From Streptomyces sp. NRRL F-5630 (GTDB lineage: Bacteria > Actinomycetota > Actinomycetes > Streptomycetales > Streptomycetaceae): DNA of 64,000 nt. The position numbers and the translations under genes are program-made. The notes beneath the pieces are model-generated. The model was not told the DNA's origin and made no database searches. It was given only the letters and a program-made list of their open reading frames with translations. Shown piece after piece: positions 33,783 through 43,261 of the stretch (positions are counted from its first letter, which is position 1; each line of letters opens with the position of its first letter). Location: NCBI RefSeq assembly GCF_000719475.1, contig NZ_JOGO01000014.1, forward strand, positions 34,155 to 98,154, read 5' to 3'.

Positions 33783-34535
33783 GGCAGTGCGGGGTGCGGC
33801 GCCGCTTGGTGGAGCCCGTGGGACGGGTTCGCCGCACCTGATCGGCCGGGGGCCTTCTCTTCTTCTCGTGCGAAAGCTCTCGCGCGGGATTCCGTGTGGG
33901 AGAGGGCCGGGGCCTTCAGCGGCAGGGGGCGGAGCGGGGCGTTCCCCACACGCGTGCGGGGTCGCGGCGCGTGGCCCGTGCGTGCGGGGCCGGGGGTCCT
34001 CGCGCGTGCCGGGTCGGGCGTGATCCGGTGGACGGGGGCGCGATGGGAGTGCGACGCACTGCTCAGGGCGGCGGGTCTTGTGTAGGCGCGCAGGGCGCGC
34101 TCCGGGTGCGGCGGGTCGCGGGCGCGGGACTCGGTATCGGGGACCGCGAGAGCCCGGCATCAAGGGAACGCGATGCAGGCGCCCTGGCCGAGGTACGGCG
34201 TCAGCACAGGGCGGCGCTCCCGGGCAGTGCGGCGGGCACGGCCCCGGGACATGCACTGACGCAGGGGGCAGCGCGGGGTACAGGCGGCACATCGGCGCCT
34301 TCCCCGGCTGCTCGCCGCTCGCCAGAGAAGCGCGTCGGCCGGTGGTAGAAGCCCCTACCGCGTACCGAACCTGGCCCCGCACGGCAGTATGCCGCCCCTC
34401 ATGGCGACCGGAACATATACCTTCGCATGGCGGCGGGGCTCGACGAGCCAAGGTCACTGGTGCGCGCGCTGCTCGGCGTGGTCCGCTCCGCGCACGACCG
34501 GTCGGCCCTCGGCGGTGGCGGGACCGGGCGACAAG
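33783..34535. other. 753-base stretch without a supported gene
   Basis: Both strands carry open frames, but they are Arg/Gly/Pro-rich with no family resemblance or ribosome sites. GC-rich with short repeats such as GGGGCCGGGG. I see no terminator or RNA that I can support. It may contain decayed sequence. Confidence 0.4.
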
Positions 34536-35327
34536 TCAGACCATGTTGAGGGCGAAGAGACCGCCGATCGCGCCGGCGGCCATGAAGACCGGCGTGAGGA
34601 TCTTCAGCTCGACCCAGCTGCCCGCCCTGAAGCGCATGAACTTCGGGGGGCCGAGCGGGTACCAGAGCCTGCGGGCTATCGGGAGCGGCCACAGGATGGG
34701 GCAGCCCGAGATGGTGATGGCGTCCCCGATGTCGTGCACGAGCGCGCCGAGCACGATCGGCAGGCCGAGCCACATGTACGCCTGGCCGTCGCCGGCGAAG
34801 AGCCAGTGCGCGCCGTTGCCCGGCCGGTCGAGGAAGTCGGCGAGCATCCACGCGCTGGTCGCGCCGAGGAGCCAGACGAGCACGTCGCTGGAGACCCGCG
34901 CCGCCCGCCACAGCAGACCTTCGATGGCGAGCACCATGTGCACGAAGAGGATGCCGAGGACGGCCCAGCGTCCCACGGCGACGGCCAGCGCTGAGGCCCC
35001 GATGCCCATGAGCACGGCCCAGACGAGGGTGTGCGTCAGGGTGCGGTGGCCCCCGTTCCTGCGGGGGTCCTTCTTGCCGCGGGTGACCTTGTAGACCCCG
35101 TAGGAGAGGGCGTCCACGAAGGCGCACAACGCCTTGCTGACCGGCCCGAAGGCCCGGGATATCGTCGCCGACTTGTGGTCGAGGTCGGGCGCGAGGGCGG
35201 CCCCGGCGGTGATGAGGGCGCCGACCAGCAGTACCGGCCAGGGCATCTTGTGCCCGTTCGCCGCCGCCAGCGCTCCGACCCCGAGCCAGGCCGCGGCCCC
35301 GGAGAGCGAGTGTGCCGGTCCCATCAT
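34536..35327 (-). CDS. YdjM-like membrane-bound metal-dependent hydrolase
   Basis: 263 aa. Begins MMGPAHSLSGAAAW, with the early His and GALITAGAALAPDLDHKSAT matching YdjM/DUF457 proteins (DLDH metal motif), then HRTLTHTLVWA with further histidines. Five or so hydrophobic segments follow. Members are integral membrane proteins with a putative metal site; the E. coli protein is LexA-regulated. Two adjacent ATGs (35327, 35324) follow GGGGGA. Monocistronic, convergent from the helicase promoter region. Confidence 0.82.
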   Translation of the reverse strand: MMGPAHSLSGAAAWLGVGALAAANGHKMPWPVLLVGALITAGAALAPDLDHKSATISRAFGPVSKALCAFVDALSYGVYKVTRGKKDPRRNGGHRTLTHTLVWAVLMGIGASALAVAVGRWAVLGILFVHMVLAIEGLLWRAARVSSDVLVWLLGATSAWMLADFLDRPGNGAHWLFAGDGQAYMWLGLPIVLGALVHDIGDAITISGCPILWPLPIARRLWYPLGPPKFMRFRAGSWVELKILTPVFMAAGAIGGLFALNMV

Positions 35328-35480
35328 GAGCCTGTCCCCCACCTTTGACGCACCGCTGTGCAGTTGACGGCCCGTCCCGCTTCCTTCTGCCGTGACGAGC
35401 GGTCCCTCACCCTACCGGTCGTGATCTTCGTGCCGTCCGCCGATTCCCCCTCCCCGGCGGCGAAAGGGCAAGATAGGGGC

Positions 35481-37994
35481 GTGACCCTTATCGATCAGCT
35501 CCCTGCGACCCCCGATCCCGACGCCCTCTACGAAGCCTTCGCCGCGTGGACGGAGAGCCGGGGGATCACTCTGTATCCGGCCCAGGAGGAGGCGCTGATC
35601 GAGGTGGTCTCGGGCGCGAACGTGATCCTTTCGACGCCGACGGGCTCCGGCAAGAGCCTGGTCGCCGCGGGCGCGCACTTCACCGCCCTCGCGCAGGACA
35701 AGGTCACCTTCTACACCGCCCCGATCAAGGCACTCGTCTCGGAGAAGTTCTTCGACCTGTGCAAGATGTTCGGCACCGAGAACGTCGGGATGCTCACCGG
35801 CGACGCCTCGGTCAACGCCGACGCCCCGGTCATCTGCTGCACCGCCGAGGTCCTCGCCTCGATCGCGCTGCGCGACGGCAAGGACGCGGACGTCGGCCAG
35901 GTCGTCATGGACGAGTTCCACTTCTACGCCGAGCCCGACCGCGGCTGGGCCTGGCAGATCCCGTTGCTCGAACTGCCGCAGGCGCAGTTCGTGCTGATGT
36001 CGGCGACGCTCGGGGATGTCGCGCTCTTCGAGAAGGACCTCACCCGCCGCACGGGCCGGCCGACCTCCGTCGTGCGCTCCGCGACCCGCCCGGTGCCGCT
36101 TTCGTACGAGTACAAGCTGACGCCGCTCACCGAGACGCTGACCGAGTTGCTCGACACGCGGCAGGCGCCGGTCTACATCGTGCACTTCACGCAGGCGCAG
36201 GCCGTCGAGCGGGCGCAGGCGCTCATGAGCATCAACATGTCCACCCGCGAGGAGAAGGACCGCATCGCGGAGCTGATCGGCGACTTCCGTTTCACCACGA
36301 AGTTCGGCCGCAACCTGTCGCGCTATGTACGGCACGGGATCGGCGTGCACCACGCGGGGATGCTGCCGAAGTACCGGCGGCTCGTCGAGAAGCTGGCGCA
36401 GGCGGGGCTGCTCAAGGTCATCTGCGGGACGGACACCCTCGGCGTCGGCGTCAACGTGCCGATCCGGACGGTGCTGTTCACCGCGCTGACCAAGTACGAC
36501 GGGAACCGGGTGCGCACGCTGCGGGCGCGGGAGTTCCACCAGATCGCGGGGCGCGCCGGACGGGCGGGCTTCGACACGGCGGGGCTCGTCGTCGGGCAGG
36601 CCCCGGAGCACGTCATCGAGAACGAGAAGGCGCTCGCGAAGGCCGGGGATGACCCGAAGAAGCGGCGCAAGGTCGTGCGCAAGAAGGCTCCGGAGGGGTT
36701 CGTCGCCTGGAGCGACAAGACCTTCGAGAAGCTCATCGCCTCCGATCCCGAGCCGCTGACCTCCCGGTTCCGGGTGACGCACACGATGCTGCTCGCGGTG
36801 ATCGCCCGTCCGGGCAACGCGTTCGACGCGATGCGCCGCCTCCTGGAGGACAACCACGAGCCGCGCCGGCAGCAGCTGCGGCACATCCGCAGGGCCATCG
36901 CGATCTACCGCTCGCTCCTCGACGGCGGCATCGTGGAGCGCCTGGACGAGCCGGACGCCGAGGGGCGCATCGTCCGGCTCACCGTGGACCTCCAGCAGGA
37001 CTTCGCACTCAACCAGCCGCTCTCCACGTTCGCGCTCGCGGCCTTCGATCTCCTCGACCCCGATTCGCCCTCGTACGCGCTGGACCTCGTCTCGGTCGTC
37101 GAGTCCACGCTCGACGACCCGCGCCAGATCCTGGCCGCGCAGCAGAACAAGGCACGCGGGGAGGCGGTCGCCGCGATGAAGGCGGACGGCGTCGAGTACG
37201 AGGAGCGCATGGAGCGGCTCCAGGAGATCGGCTACCCGAAGCCGCTGGAGGAACTGCTCTTCCACGCCTACGACACCTACCGCAGGAGCCACCCGTGGGT
37301 CGGTGACCACCCGCTCTCGCCGAAGTCCGTCGTACGGGACATGTACGAGCGGGCGCTCACCTTCACCGAGTACGTCTCGCTCTACGAGCTGGCCCGCACC
37401 GAGGGCATCGTGCTGCGGTACCTGGCCTCCGCGTACAAGGCCCTGGAGCACACCGTCCCCGACGACCTCAAGTCGGAGGACCTGGAGGATCTCATCGCGT
37501 GGCTCGGCGAACTGGTGCGTCAGGTGGACTCCAGCCTGCTCGACGAGTGGGAGCAGCTCGCCAACCCCGCCGAGATGACCGCCGAGGAGGCCCAGGAGAA
37601 GGCCGACCAGGTCAAGCCCGTGACCGCCAACGCGCGCGCCTTCCGGGTCCTCGTGCGCAACGCGATGTTCCGCCGCGTCGAGCTCGCGGCACTCGACCGG
37701 GTGGACGAGCTGGGCGCGATGGACGCCGAGGCGGGCTGGGACGCGGACGCGTGGGGCGAGGCGATGGACGCCTACTGGGACGCGCACGAGGAGCTGGGCA
37801 CCGGGCCCGACGCGCGCGGCCCGAAGCTGCTGCTCATCGAGGAGCGGCCGCAGGAGGCGCTGTGGCGGGTGCGGCAGATCTTCGACGACCCGGAGGGCGA
37901 CCACGACTGGGGCATCAGCGCGGAGGTGGACCTCACCGCGTCGGACGCGGAGGGCCGGGCGGTGATCCGGGTCACCTCGGTGGGGCAGCTCTGA
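35481..37994 (+). CDS. Ski2-like DEAD/DEAH-box helicase with DUF3516 C-terminus
   Basis: 837 aa. Helicase motif I STPTGSGKS, Ia YTAPIKALVSEKF, motif II as VMDEFHFY (DEFH), motif III MSATLGD, motif V GTDTLGVGVNVPIR and motif VI HQIAGRAGRAGFD. The rest (about 430-837) matches the actinobacterial DUF3516 extension. Cytoplasmic; probably an RNA helicase in RNA processing or decay. GTG 35481 is preferred because the family begins with LIDQLP; an upstream in-frame start would add non-family sequence. Confidence 0.92.
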   Translation: MTLIDQLPATPDPDALYEAFAAWTESRGITLYPAQEEALIEVVSGANVILSTPTGSGKSLVAAGAHFTALAQDKVTFYTAPIKALVSEKFFDLCKMFGTENVGMLTGDASVNADAPVICCTAEVLASIALRDGKDADVGQVVMDEFHFYAEPDRGWAWQIPLLELPQAQFVLMSATLGDVALFEKDLTRRTGRPTSVVRSATRPVPLSYEYKLTPLTETLTELLDTRQAPVYIVHFTQAQAVERAQALMSINMSTREEKDRIAELIGDFRFTTKFGRNLSRYVRHGIGVHHAGMLPKYRRLVEKLAQAGLLKVICGTDTLGVGVNVPIRTVLFTALTKYDGNRVRTLRAREFHQIAGRAGRAGFDTAGLVVGQAPEHVIENEKALAKAGDDPKKRRKVVRKKAPEGFVAWSDKTFEKLIASDPEPLTSRFRVTHTMLLAVIARPGNAFDAMRRLLEDNHEPRRQQLRHIRRAIAIYRSLLDGGIVERLDEPDAEGRIVRLTVDLQQDFALNQPLSTFALAAFDLLDPDSPSYALDLVSVVESTLDDPRQILAAQQNKARGEAVAAMKADGVEYEERMERLQEIGYPKPLEELLFHAYDTYRRSHPWVGDHPLSPKSVVRDMYERALTFTEYVSLYELARTEGIVLRYLASAYKALEHTVPDDLKSEDLEDLIAWLGELVRQVDSSLLDEWEQLANPAEMTAEEAQEKADQVKPVTANARAFRVLVRNAMFRRVELAALDRVDELGAMDAEAGWDADAWGEAMDAYWDAHEELGTGPDARGPKLLLIEERPQEALWRVRQIFDDPEGDHDWGISAEVDLTASDAEGRAVIRVTSVGQL

Positions 37995-38099
37995 GCCGGA
38001 CCCCCGGCGGGCGGGGCCCCGGAGGCCACGCCCGTCTTCCCTGTCCGTCCCCGCGCCCGTGCCGGTCCGGTGCGGGGCGTGCTGTGTGAAAGGGCGTAC

Positions 38100-39038
38100 G
38101 TGACCATGGCCGACACGGGCGAACCCGGGCCCGAGCGTCTGGTGGATCTCCTCGATCTGGAGCGGATCGAGGTGAACATCTTCCGGGGCCGGAGCCCCGA
38201 CGAGTCGCTGCAGCGCGTCTTCGGCGGCCAGGTCGCCGGGCAGGCGCTCGTCGCGGCCGGGCGGACCGTGGAGGCGGGCCGTCCCGTGCACTCGCTGCAC
38301 GCCTATTTCCTGCGTCCGGGCCGGCCCGGCGTGCCGATCGTCTACGAGGTGGAGCGGGTACGGGACGGGCGGAGCTTCACCACCCGGCGAGTGACCGCCG
38401 TACAGCAGGGCCGCACGATCTTCACGCTCACCGCTTCCTTCCACGTGCCCGAAGAGGGTGCCTTCGCGCACCAGTTGCCTCCGGCCGGTCCCGGTCCGCT
38501 CGTCGACCCCGAGTCGCTGCCCCGGCTCGTGGACGAGGTCCGCGCCCGCCTCGGCGGGGTGCCCGACGAACTGGAGCGCATGGCCCGTCGGCAGCCCTTC
38601 GACATCCGCTACGTGAACCGCCTGCGGTGGACGCCGGAGGAGACCGCGGGGGCGGAGCCGCGCAGCGCCGTGTGGATGCGGGCGGTGACGCCGCTCGGCG
38701 ACGACCCGCTCGTGCACACGTGTGCCCTCGCCTACGTGAGCGACACGACGCTGCTCGACGCCGTGCGGTTGCCGGTGGAGCCGCTCTGGGGCGAGCGGCT
38801 GCTCGACCTCGCCTCGCTCGACCACGCGATGTGGTTCCACCGCCCCTTCCGTACGGACGAATGGCTGCTGTACGAGCAGGAGTCGCCGGTCGCCACGGGT
38901 GGACTCGGGCTGGCCAGGGGCCGGATCTACGACAGGGCGGGCAGGCTGCTCGTCTCGGTCGTGCAGGAGGGACTGTTCCGGCCGCGCGGCGGCATCCAGG
39001 TGCGGTCCGGCGAGGCGGCGCACGAGCAGGGCGCATAG
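38100..39038 (+). CDS. tesB: Acyl-CoA thioesterase II (TesB)
   Basis: 312 aa. Double hot-dog thioesterase with FRGRSPDESLQRVFGGQVAGQ-type start (GGQVAGQAL), VHSLHAYFLRPGRP, the Asp-bearing YVSDTTLLD and ASLDHAMWFHRPF. Hydrolyses fatty acyl-CoA. The GTG at 38100 has AAAGGG five bases upstream; ATG 38106 is the alternative. Stands alone 105 bases after the helicase. Confidence 0.92.
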   Translation: MTMADTGEPGPERLVDLLDLERIEVNIFRGRSPDESLQRVFGGQVAGQALVAAGRTVEAGRPVHSLHAYFLRPGRPGVPIVYEVERVRDGRSFTTRRVTAVQQGRTIFTLTASFHVPEEGAFAHQLPPAGPGPLVDPESLPRLVDEVRARLGGVPDELERMARRQPFDIRYVNRLRWTPEETAGAEPRSAVWMRAVTPLGDDPLVHTCALAYVSDTTLLDAVRLPVEPLWGERLLDLASLDHAMWFHRPFRTDEWLLYEQESPVATGGLGLARGRIYDRAGRLLVSVVQEGLFRPRGGIQVRSGEAAHEQGA

Positions 39039-39073
39039 CCGCCGGACGAGACCGCGCGCGACCTTCGCCGTGT

Positions 39074-41134
39074 TCACCGGCACCGCCCCGCGCCGGTGCC
39101 GGTGCGGCGGCACTCCTGGTACGGCGCGCCGCCCTGCCGCCGGGACCACGGCACGAACCGTCGCCGCGCCCGCCGCTCCCCGGCGCCGATGCCGTTCTCC
39201 CCTCGCAGCGCGGGGCAGCAGGCCGGCGGGGTGGAGGGGGGAGCCGAGGCGCAGGCGTGCGGGCAGCAACGGTGCGGAAAAGGGAGCGGGGACTGGCCCG
39301 GGAGCGACGTGACGGGTGACCGGCCAACGGTTCCGGCGGCCGAGTGCGACGGCGTGGACGCGGCCGAGGGCGGCGGCGTGGCCGGGACCGGCACGGTGAG
39401 GGGCGGGCCACCCCGTTCCTGGCCCACCTCGCGCGGAAGGCGCCCCGAAGGCGAGTCCGCGCGCGGCGGGGGACACGACGGGCAGGTGTGCCCGGAGTGC
39501 GTGGGTCCGCCCGGGGGCGAGGACGGGATCGGTGCGGCGGGCGCCGGGCCGCCGGAGGCCGGGGCCTGCGGAATCTGAGACGGCAGCGGGCCCGGGGGCG
39601 TCTCCCGAACCTGAGACGGCGGGCCCGGGGGCGTCTCCCGAACCCGAGAGGGCGGGCCCGGGGCAGGGGCCGTCCGCCGCGCGGCACCAGGCGGATCAGC
39701 GGGCCAGGGCTCCCCGGACACGCCCCGCGTCCGGGACGGGAGCGGCGCGGTGGGTGGCACACCAGGCTTCCGGTACCGGAGCGGATGCCGGACGGTGGAC
39801 GAAGCCCCGGTCGAAGGCGCATCCGTGGGGGACGGGGCGACGGACTCCGGTCCCGCGCACACCGCTCCGGCCGGAAGCGGTAGTGACGCCACCCCCGGAG
39901 CAGCAGGGCCTGGGAGCCACGCCGCGCCGCTCCCGCCGGAGTACGGCGCTCCAGGCTCCGAGGCCGCCGAGACCCACGGCGAAGGGCCGGTCCGGCGCCC
40001 GGCGACTGGCGGGTCGGCGCGACCCGGCTGTGCGGAGGCTGGTGCAGGCACTGTCGGCGGCTGTGGGCGAGAGTCCGCCGGTTCGGAGGGCGGCAGGGTC
40101 CGATCGGCCGGGGGCGGGGGCGCGCAGCATGGGTCGGGGAGTTGCAGCGAGGCCGGTTCGGCCTGCGACGCGGAGTGGCCGGGGAGTGAGCGCGGGGCAG
40201 CCGGCCCAGGGGGCGCCTGCTCCACGAACGGCGTGGGTCGGAGCGCGGGGGCGGACGAGTTCTTCGTCGCGGAGGGCGTCGCAGGAGGTCCCGGCGGAGA
40301 CGACGAGACGCCCTCGGAGGCCCTCCGTAGGGCCGTCTCCGCCCCTGCCCGAACCCCCCGTCCTGCCCGAGGTGCTGGCCGGTCGGCACGGGCACGGAGG
40401 AGTTCAGCGAGGAACTGTGCCCGGACAGCGGCGAGTTCGTCGCTTCCCTGAGCGCTTTTCAGTGAGGTGAGAGCCGGGGCTCCCGGCGCGGGGACGAGGC
40501 GCCGCAGGTAACCGCACTCGTCGGGGTCCGCCGCGCGGGCCGTCTCCTCGGGGCCGAGCTGGACGGCCAGGAGAGCCGCCCGCTCCCACGGGTCGGAGCT
40601 GAGCCGGTACAGGCACCCGCGCCGCCGCTCCCGCCATCGTGCCGCGCGCCGGTCCCCCTCCGCCATGGAGCGCAAGGCGACAGGGAGCCTGCCGACCAGC
40701 AGATCGGACCGGCGGCGTCCCAGCTCCTCCACCTCCGTGGCGAGGTAGGCCCAGACGACAGCGCGGTAACGGTTGAAGTGGAACTCGACCGGTGCGAGCA
40801 GGCCCAGCTTGGCCAGGCGGGTGAAGCGGTGCGGGGCGATGCCCAGCAGCGCGGCGGCGTCGGCGGTGCCGACGCACCGCACCGCCTCGCGGAGAGCGCG
40901 AGGAAAGCCCGGCGCCGCCCGCTGCCGCTCGATCTCGCCGACGGTGAAACGGCGCGGGAGCGCGCCCCGCCCGGGCACGGAGGGCAGCACGTCGAGCACG
41001 GCCGCCCGCTCCACCTCGTCGGGCATCAACTCCAGCAGAGAGGCGGCCTGTTCGGGGTTGAGCAAGTCACCCCGGCCGGAGCCTCCGCCCCCCGATGTCC
41101 TCGTCATCGCCGTCGTTCTGCCACGTACCGCCAT
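39074..41134 (-). CDS. DUF6397-like protein with long Pro-rich tail
   Basis: 686 aa. The N-terminal 240 residues are ordered and resemble a Streptomyces family (DUF6397-like) with an HTH-like unit: FPRALREAVRCVGTADAAALLGI, RFTRLAKLGLL, VWAYLATEVEELG. From about 260 to the end it is low-complexity Pro/Ser/Ala, including tandem copies of VRETPPGPP/S. Cys-rich stretches occur near the end. ATG 41134 has GAGGGG five bases upstream. Function unknown. The tail may be disordered; the stop could be misplaced if a frameshift removed a shorter end. Confidence 0.6.
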   Translation of the reverse strand: MAVRGRTTAMTRTSGGGGSGRGDLLNPEQAASLLELMPDEVERAAVLDVLPSVPGRGALPRRFTVGEIERQRAAPGFPRALREAVRCVGTADAAALLGIAPHRFTRLAKLGLLAPVEFHFNRYRAVVWAYLATEVEELGRRRSDLLVGRLPVALRSMAEGDRRAARWRERRRGCLYRLSSDPWERAALLAVQLGPEETARAADPDECGYLRRLVPAPGAPALTSLKSAQGSDELAAVRAQFLAELLRARADRPAPRAGRGVRAGAETALRRASEGVSSSPPGPPATPSATKNSSAPALRPTPFVEQAPPGPAAPRSLPGHSASQAEPASLQLPDPCCAPPPPADRTLPPSEPADSRPQPPTVPAPASAQPGRADPPVAGRRTGPSPWVSAASEPGAPYSGGSGAAWLPGPAAPGVASLPLPAGAVCAGPESVAPSPTDAPSTGASSTVRHPLRYRKPGVPPTAPLPSRTRGVSGEPWPADPPGAARRTAPAPGPPSRVRETPPGPPSQVRETPPGPLPSQIPQAPASGGPAPAAPIPSSPPGGPTHSGHTCPSCPPPRADSPSGRLPREVGQERGGPPLTVPVPATPPPSAASTPSHSAAGTVGRSPVTSLPGQSPLPFPHRCCPHACASAPPSTPPACCPALRGENGIGAGERRARRRFVPWSRRQGGAPYQECRRTGTGAGRCR

Positions 41135-41316
41135 ACTGTCCCCCTCGGAGCCGAACCTTGGGACAGACCGTAGAGGACAGGACAGACACCACCTTCTTCC
41201 CGCCTGTGGATAACTAGGCGGAAATCAGATGATCCACTCACCAGCAAAATGAAATTCCGATAACTCCCCCACCCGGCGTCCTCTCAGCGAGCGCCCCGCA
41301 CCAGGGCCCCGCCCCC

Positions 41317-41718
41317 TCACCCGGCCGCGCCCGGCCGCCGGGAATCCACTCCCAGGTGCTCTCCCACCTTGCTCACGAGCAGCGTCATCTCGTAGGCCAC
41401 CTGCCCCACGTCCGCGTCCGAGCCGCTCAGCACGCACAGGCAACTGCCGTCCCCCGCCGCCGTGACGAAAAGGAGCGCCTCGTCGAACTCGATGACCGTC
41501 TGGCGGACCTTGCCCACCCCGAAGTGCGCACCCGAGCCCTTGGCGAGACTGTGCAGACCCGAGGCGACCGCCGCGAGGTGTTCGGCGTCCTCGCGCGCGA
41601 GATCGGCGCTGAGGCCCGTGACGAGTCCGTCGTTGGAGAGCACCAGAGCGTGCCTGATGTGCTCGACGCGCTGGGTCAGTTCATCGAGAAGCCACCCGAG
41701 CCTTGCGTTGCGTTCCAC
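41317..41718 (-). CDS. Roadblock/LC7-domain protein (CvnB-like)
   Basis: 133 aa. LGWLLDELTQRVEHIRHALVLSNDGLVTG is the roadblock start, with ASGLHSLAKGSGAHFG and VIEFDEALLFVTAAGDGSCLCVLS following. In Streptomyces conservons, CvnB works beside a sensor kinase (CvnA), CvnC and a GTPase (CvnD). Here only a CvnD-like GTPase at 42257-42982 is nearby, with an unrelated gene between on the other strand. GTG 41718 has GGAGAG six bases upstream. Confidence 0.88.
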   Translation of the reverse strand: MERNARLGWLLDELTQRVEHIRHALVLSNDGLVTGLSADLAREDAEHLAAVASGLHSLAKGSGAHFGVGKVRQTVIEFDEALLFVTAAGDGSCLCVLSGSDADVGQVAYEMTLLVSKVGEHLGVDSRRPGAAG

Positions 41719-41814
41719 GTTCCGCTCTCCCCGTCCACAGCCGCTCCCCCTGTTCGGAGGAACTCTTCGGCAAGCCTTCCCCACCACCCGGCGGACAGCA
41801 AGGATGATGAGCAT

Positions 41815-42243
41815 ATGACCCACAAAATGACCGATGAAGAATGGCGGGCCTTCGTTTCCGAAGGCACGCGGACGGCGAAGCTGGCCACCGTGCGAGCGGA
41901 CGGAAGCCCGCACATCGCCCCGATCTGGTTCGTTCTGGATGGTTCGGACCTGGTCCTCAACACCGGCAAGGGCACCGTCAAGGGGCGGAATCTGGCCCGT
42001 GACGGGCGTGTCGCGCTGTGCGTGGACGACGAGCGGCCGCCCTTCTCCTTCGTCACGATCGAGGGCACCACCGAAATCAGCCAGGATCCCGACGAGTTGC
42101 TGCGCTGGGCGACGACGATCGCCGAGCGCTACGTGGGCCCGCAGGACGCGGAGGCCTTCGGGCGCCGCAACGGGGTCCCCGGAGAACTCCTCGTCCGCGT
42201 GAAGGTCGAGAAGGTCGTCGCCTACGGCGGCCTCGCCGACTGA
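41815..42243 (+). CDS. PPOX-class F420/FMN-binding protein
   Basis: 142 aa. Split-barrel fold with RTAKLATVRADGSPHIAPIWFVLDG, LVLNTGKGTVKGRNLARD and ALCVDDERPPFSFVTIEGT, typical of F420-dependent FDOR-B or pyridoxamine oxidase-like proteins. Probably binds F420; substrate unknown. Inserted between the roadblock and GTPase genes on the opposite strand. Confidence 0.9.
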   Translation: MTHKMTDEEWRAFVSEGTRTAKLATVRADGSPHIAPIWFVLDGSDLVLNTGKGTVKGRNLARDGRVALCVDDERPPFSFVTIEGTTEISQDPDELLRWATTIAERYVGPQDAEAFGRRNGVPGELLVRVKVEKVVAYGGLAD

Positions 42244-42256
42244 CCACCGTCGCACG

Positions 42257-42982
42257 TCACCGCGACACCGCCTCCAGCAGGCGCGCCGCCCGGTACCTCC
42301 CCGTGTACGCCACGAGTTCCGCGAGGACGTGACGGACTGTCGTCGCCTCGCGCACATCGCCGGCGAGCACGGGGACGCCCGGGGACAGGCCGAGCGCCGA
42401 CGCGACCTGTTCGGGGGTGTACGCGGCGGGCCCCGCGAAACGGTTCACGACCACGACGAAGGGCAGCGAGCGGTCTTCAAGCCGGTCCACGAGCGCGAAA
42501 CTCTCGGCGAGCCGCCCGGTGTCGACGAGTACGACAGCGCCGAGCGCTCCCGCGCACATGTCCTCGCACAGCGCCACCGACCGTTCGAGCCCCGGGACCC
42601 CGAAGAGGCACAACGTCAGGTCCGGGCGCAGCACGATCCGCCCGAAGTCGAGCGGGACCGTCCCCTCGCCACTCCCCTGTGCTCCCGCGCCGCCGCCCGG
42701 CTCGTACGCGACCACGGGCCCGTACGAGTACCGCGACACCGGCCCGCGCCCCTCACCCCCCGACCCCAGCCCCTCACCGCCCGGCCCGCGCCCCTCACCG
42801 CCCGGCCCGCTTCCCGGAGCCACGCCCTCCGGAGCGTGCCCCTCCGGCCGTTCCCTCCCCCGCGAGGGCCCGATCCGGCGCGTGGCACCGACGAACGAGG
42901 TCTTGCCGGTGGCGGGTCCGCCCGAGACGACGATCTTGAGGACGAGGCGTTCCCCCGTCGCGTGCCACCGTCCGTCGCTCAT
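42257..42982 (-). CDS. CvnD-like GTP/ATP-binding protein with Gly-rich insertion
   Basis: 241 aa. P-loop GGPATGKTSFVGA at about 20-32, VVVNRF (N/TKxD region), and LCLFGVPGLERS in place of the DxxG switch II, as in conservon GTPases. Between P-loop and switch II is a run of GGEGRGPGGEG repeats (about 55-80) encoded by GC-rich tandem DNA, in the switch I position. MSD start at 42982. Likely membrane-associated signalling GTPase working with the roadblock protein; partner kinase absent. Confidence 0.85.
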   Translation of the reverse strand: MSDGRWHATGERLVLKIVVSGGPATGKTSFVGATRRIGPSRGRERPEGHAPEGVAPGSGPGGEGRGPGGEGLGSGGEGRGPVSRYSYGPVVAYEPGGGAGAQGSGEGTVPLDFGRIVLRPDLTLCLFGVPGLERSVALCEDMCAGALGAVVLVDTGRLAESFALVDRLEDRSLPFVVVVNRFAGPAAYTPEQVASALGLSPGVPVLAGDVREATTVRHVLAELVAYTGRYRAARLLEAVSR

Positions 42983-43261
42983 CCGCCACTTCCCTCACCG
43001 GCACATCCCTGGCACCAGCCGTCCCGGTGCCGAAGCGCCCAGGATGACAAGTCACCGGGGCAGGGGCGCGAAGTGCGAGATTCTTTACCGGACGGGCATG
43101 TTCACGCCCGCATCGGACCGTTTCACGCCGTCCCTGGTTCACAAGCGACGCAACGCACGATCGCGTGGATCAACGACGAATCCGCGACGACGGCCGGATA
43201 CAGCGAGGGCGTGCGCAAGCAGGCGCCATCAAACCGGACCACGACCCCTTTCCGCGCCCCT

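Noticed and set aside
35412..39476. Minus-strand open frame of 1354 codons
   Set aside because: Antisense to the helicase and TesB genes; a consequence of high GC and few stops.
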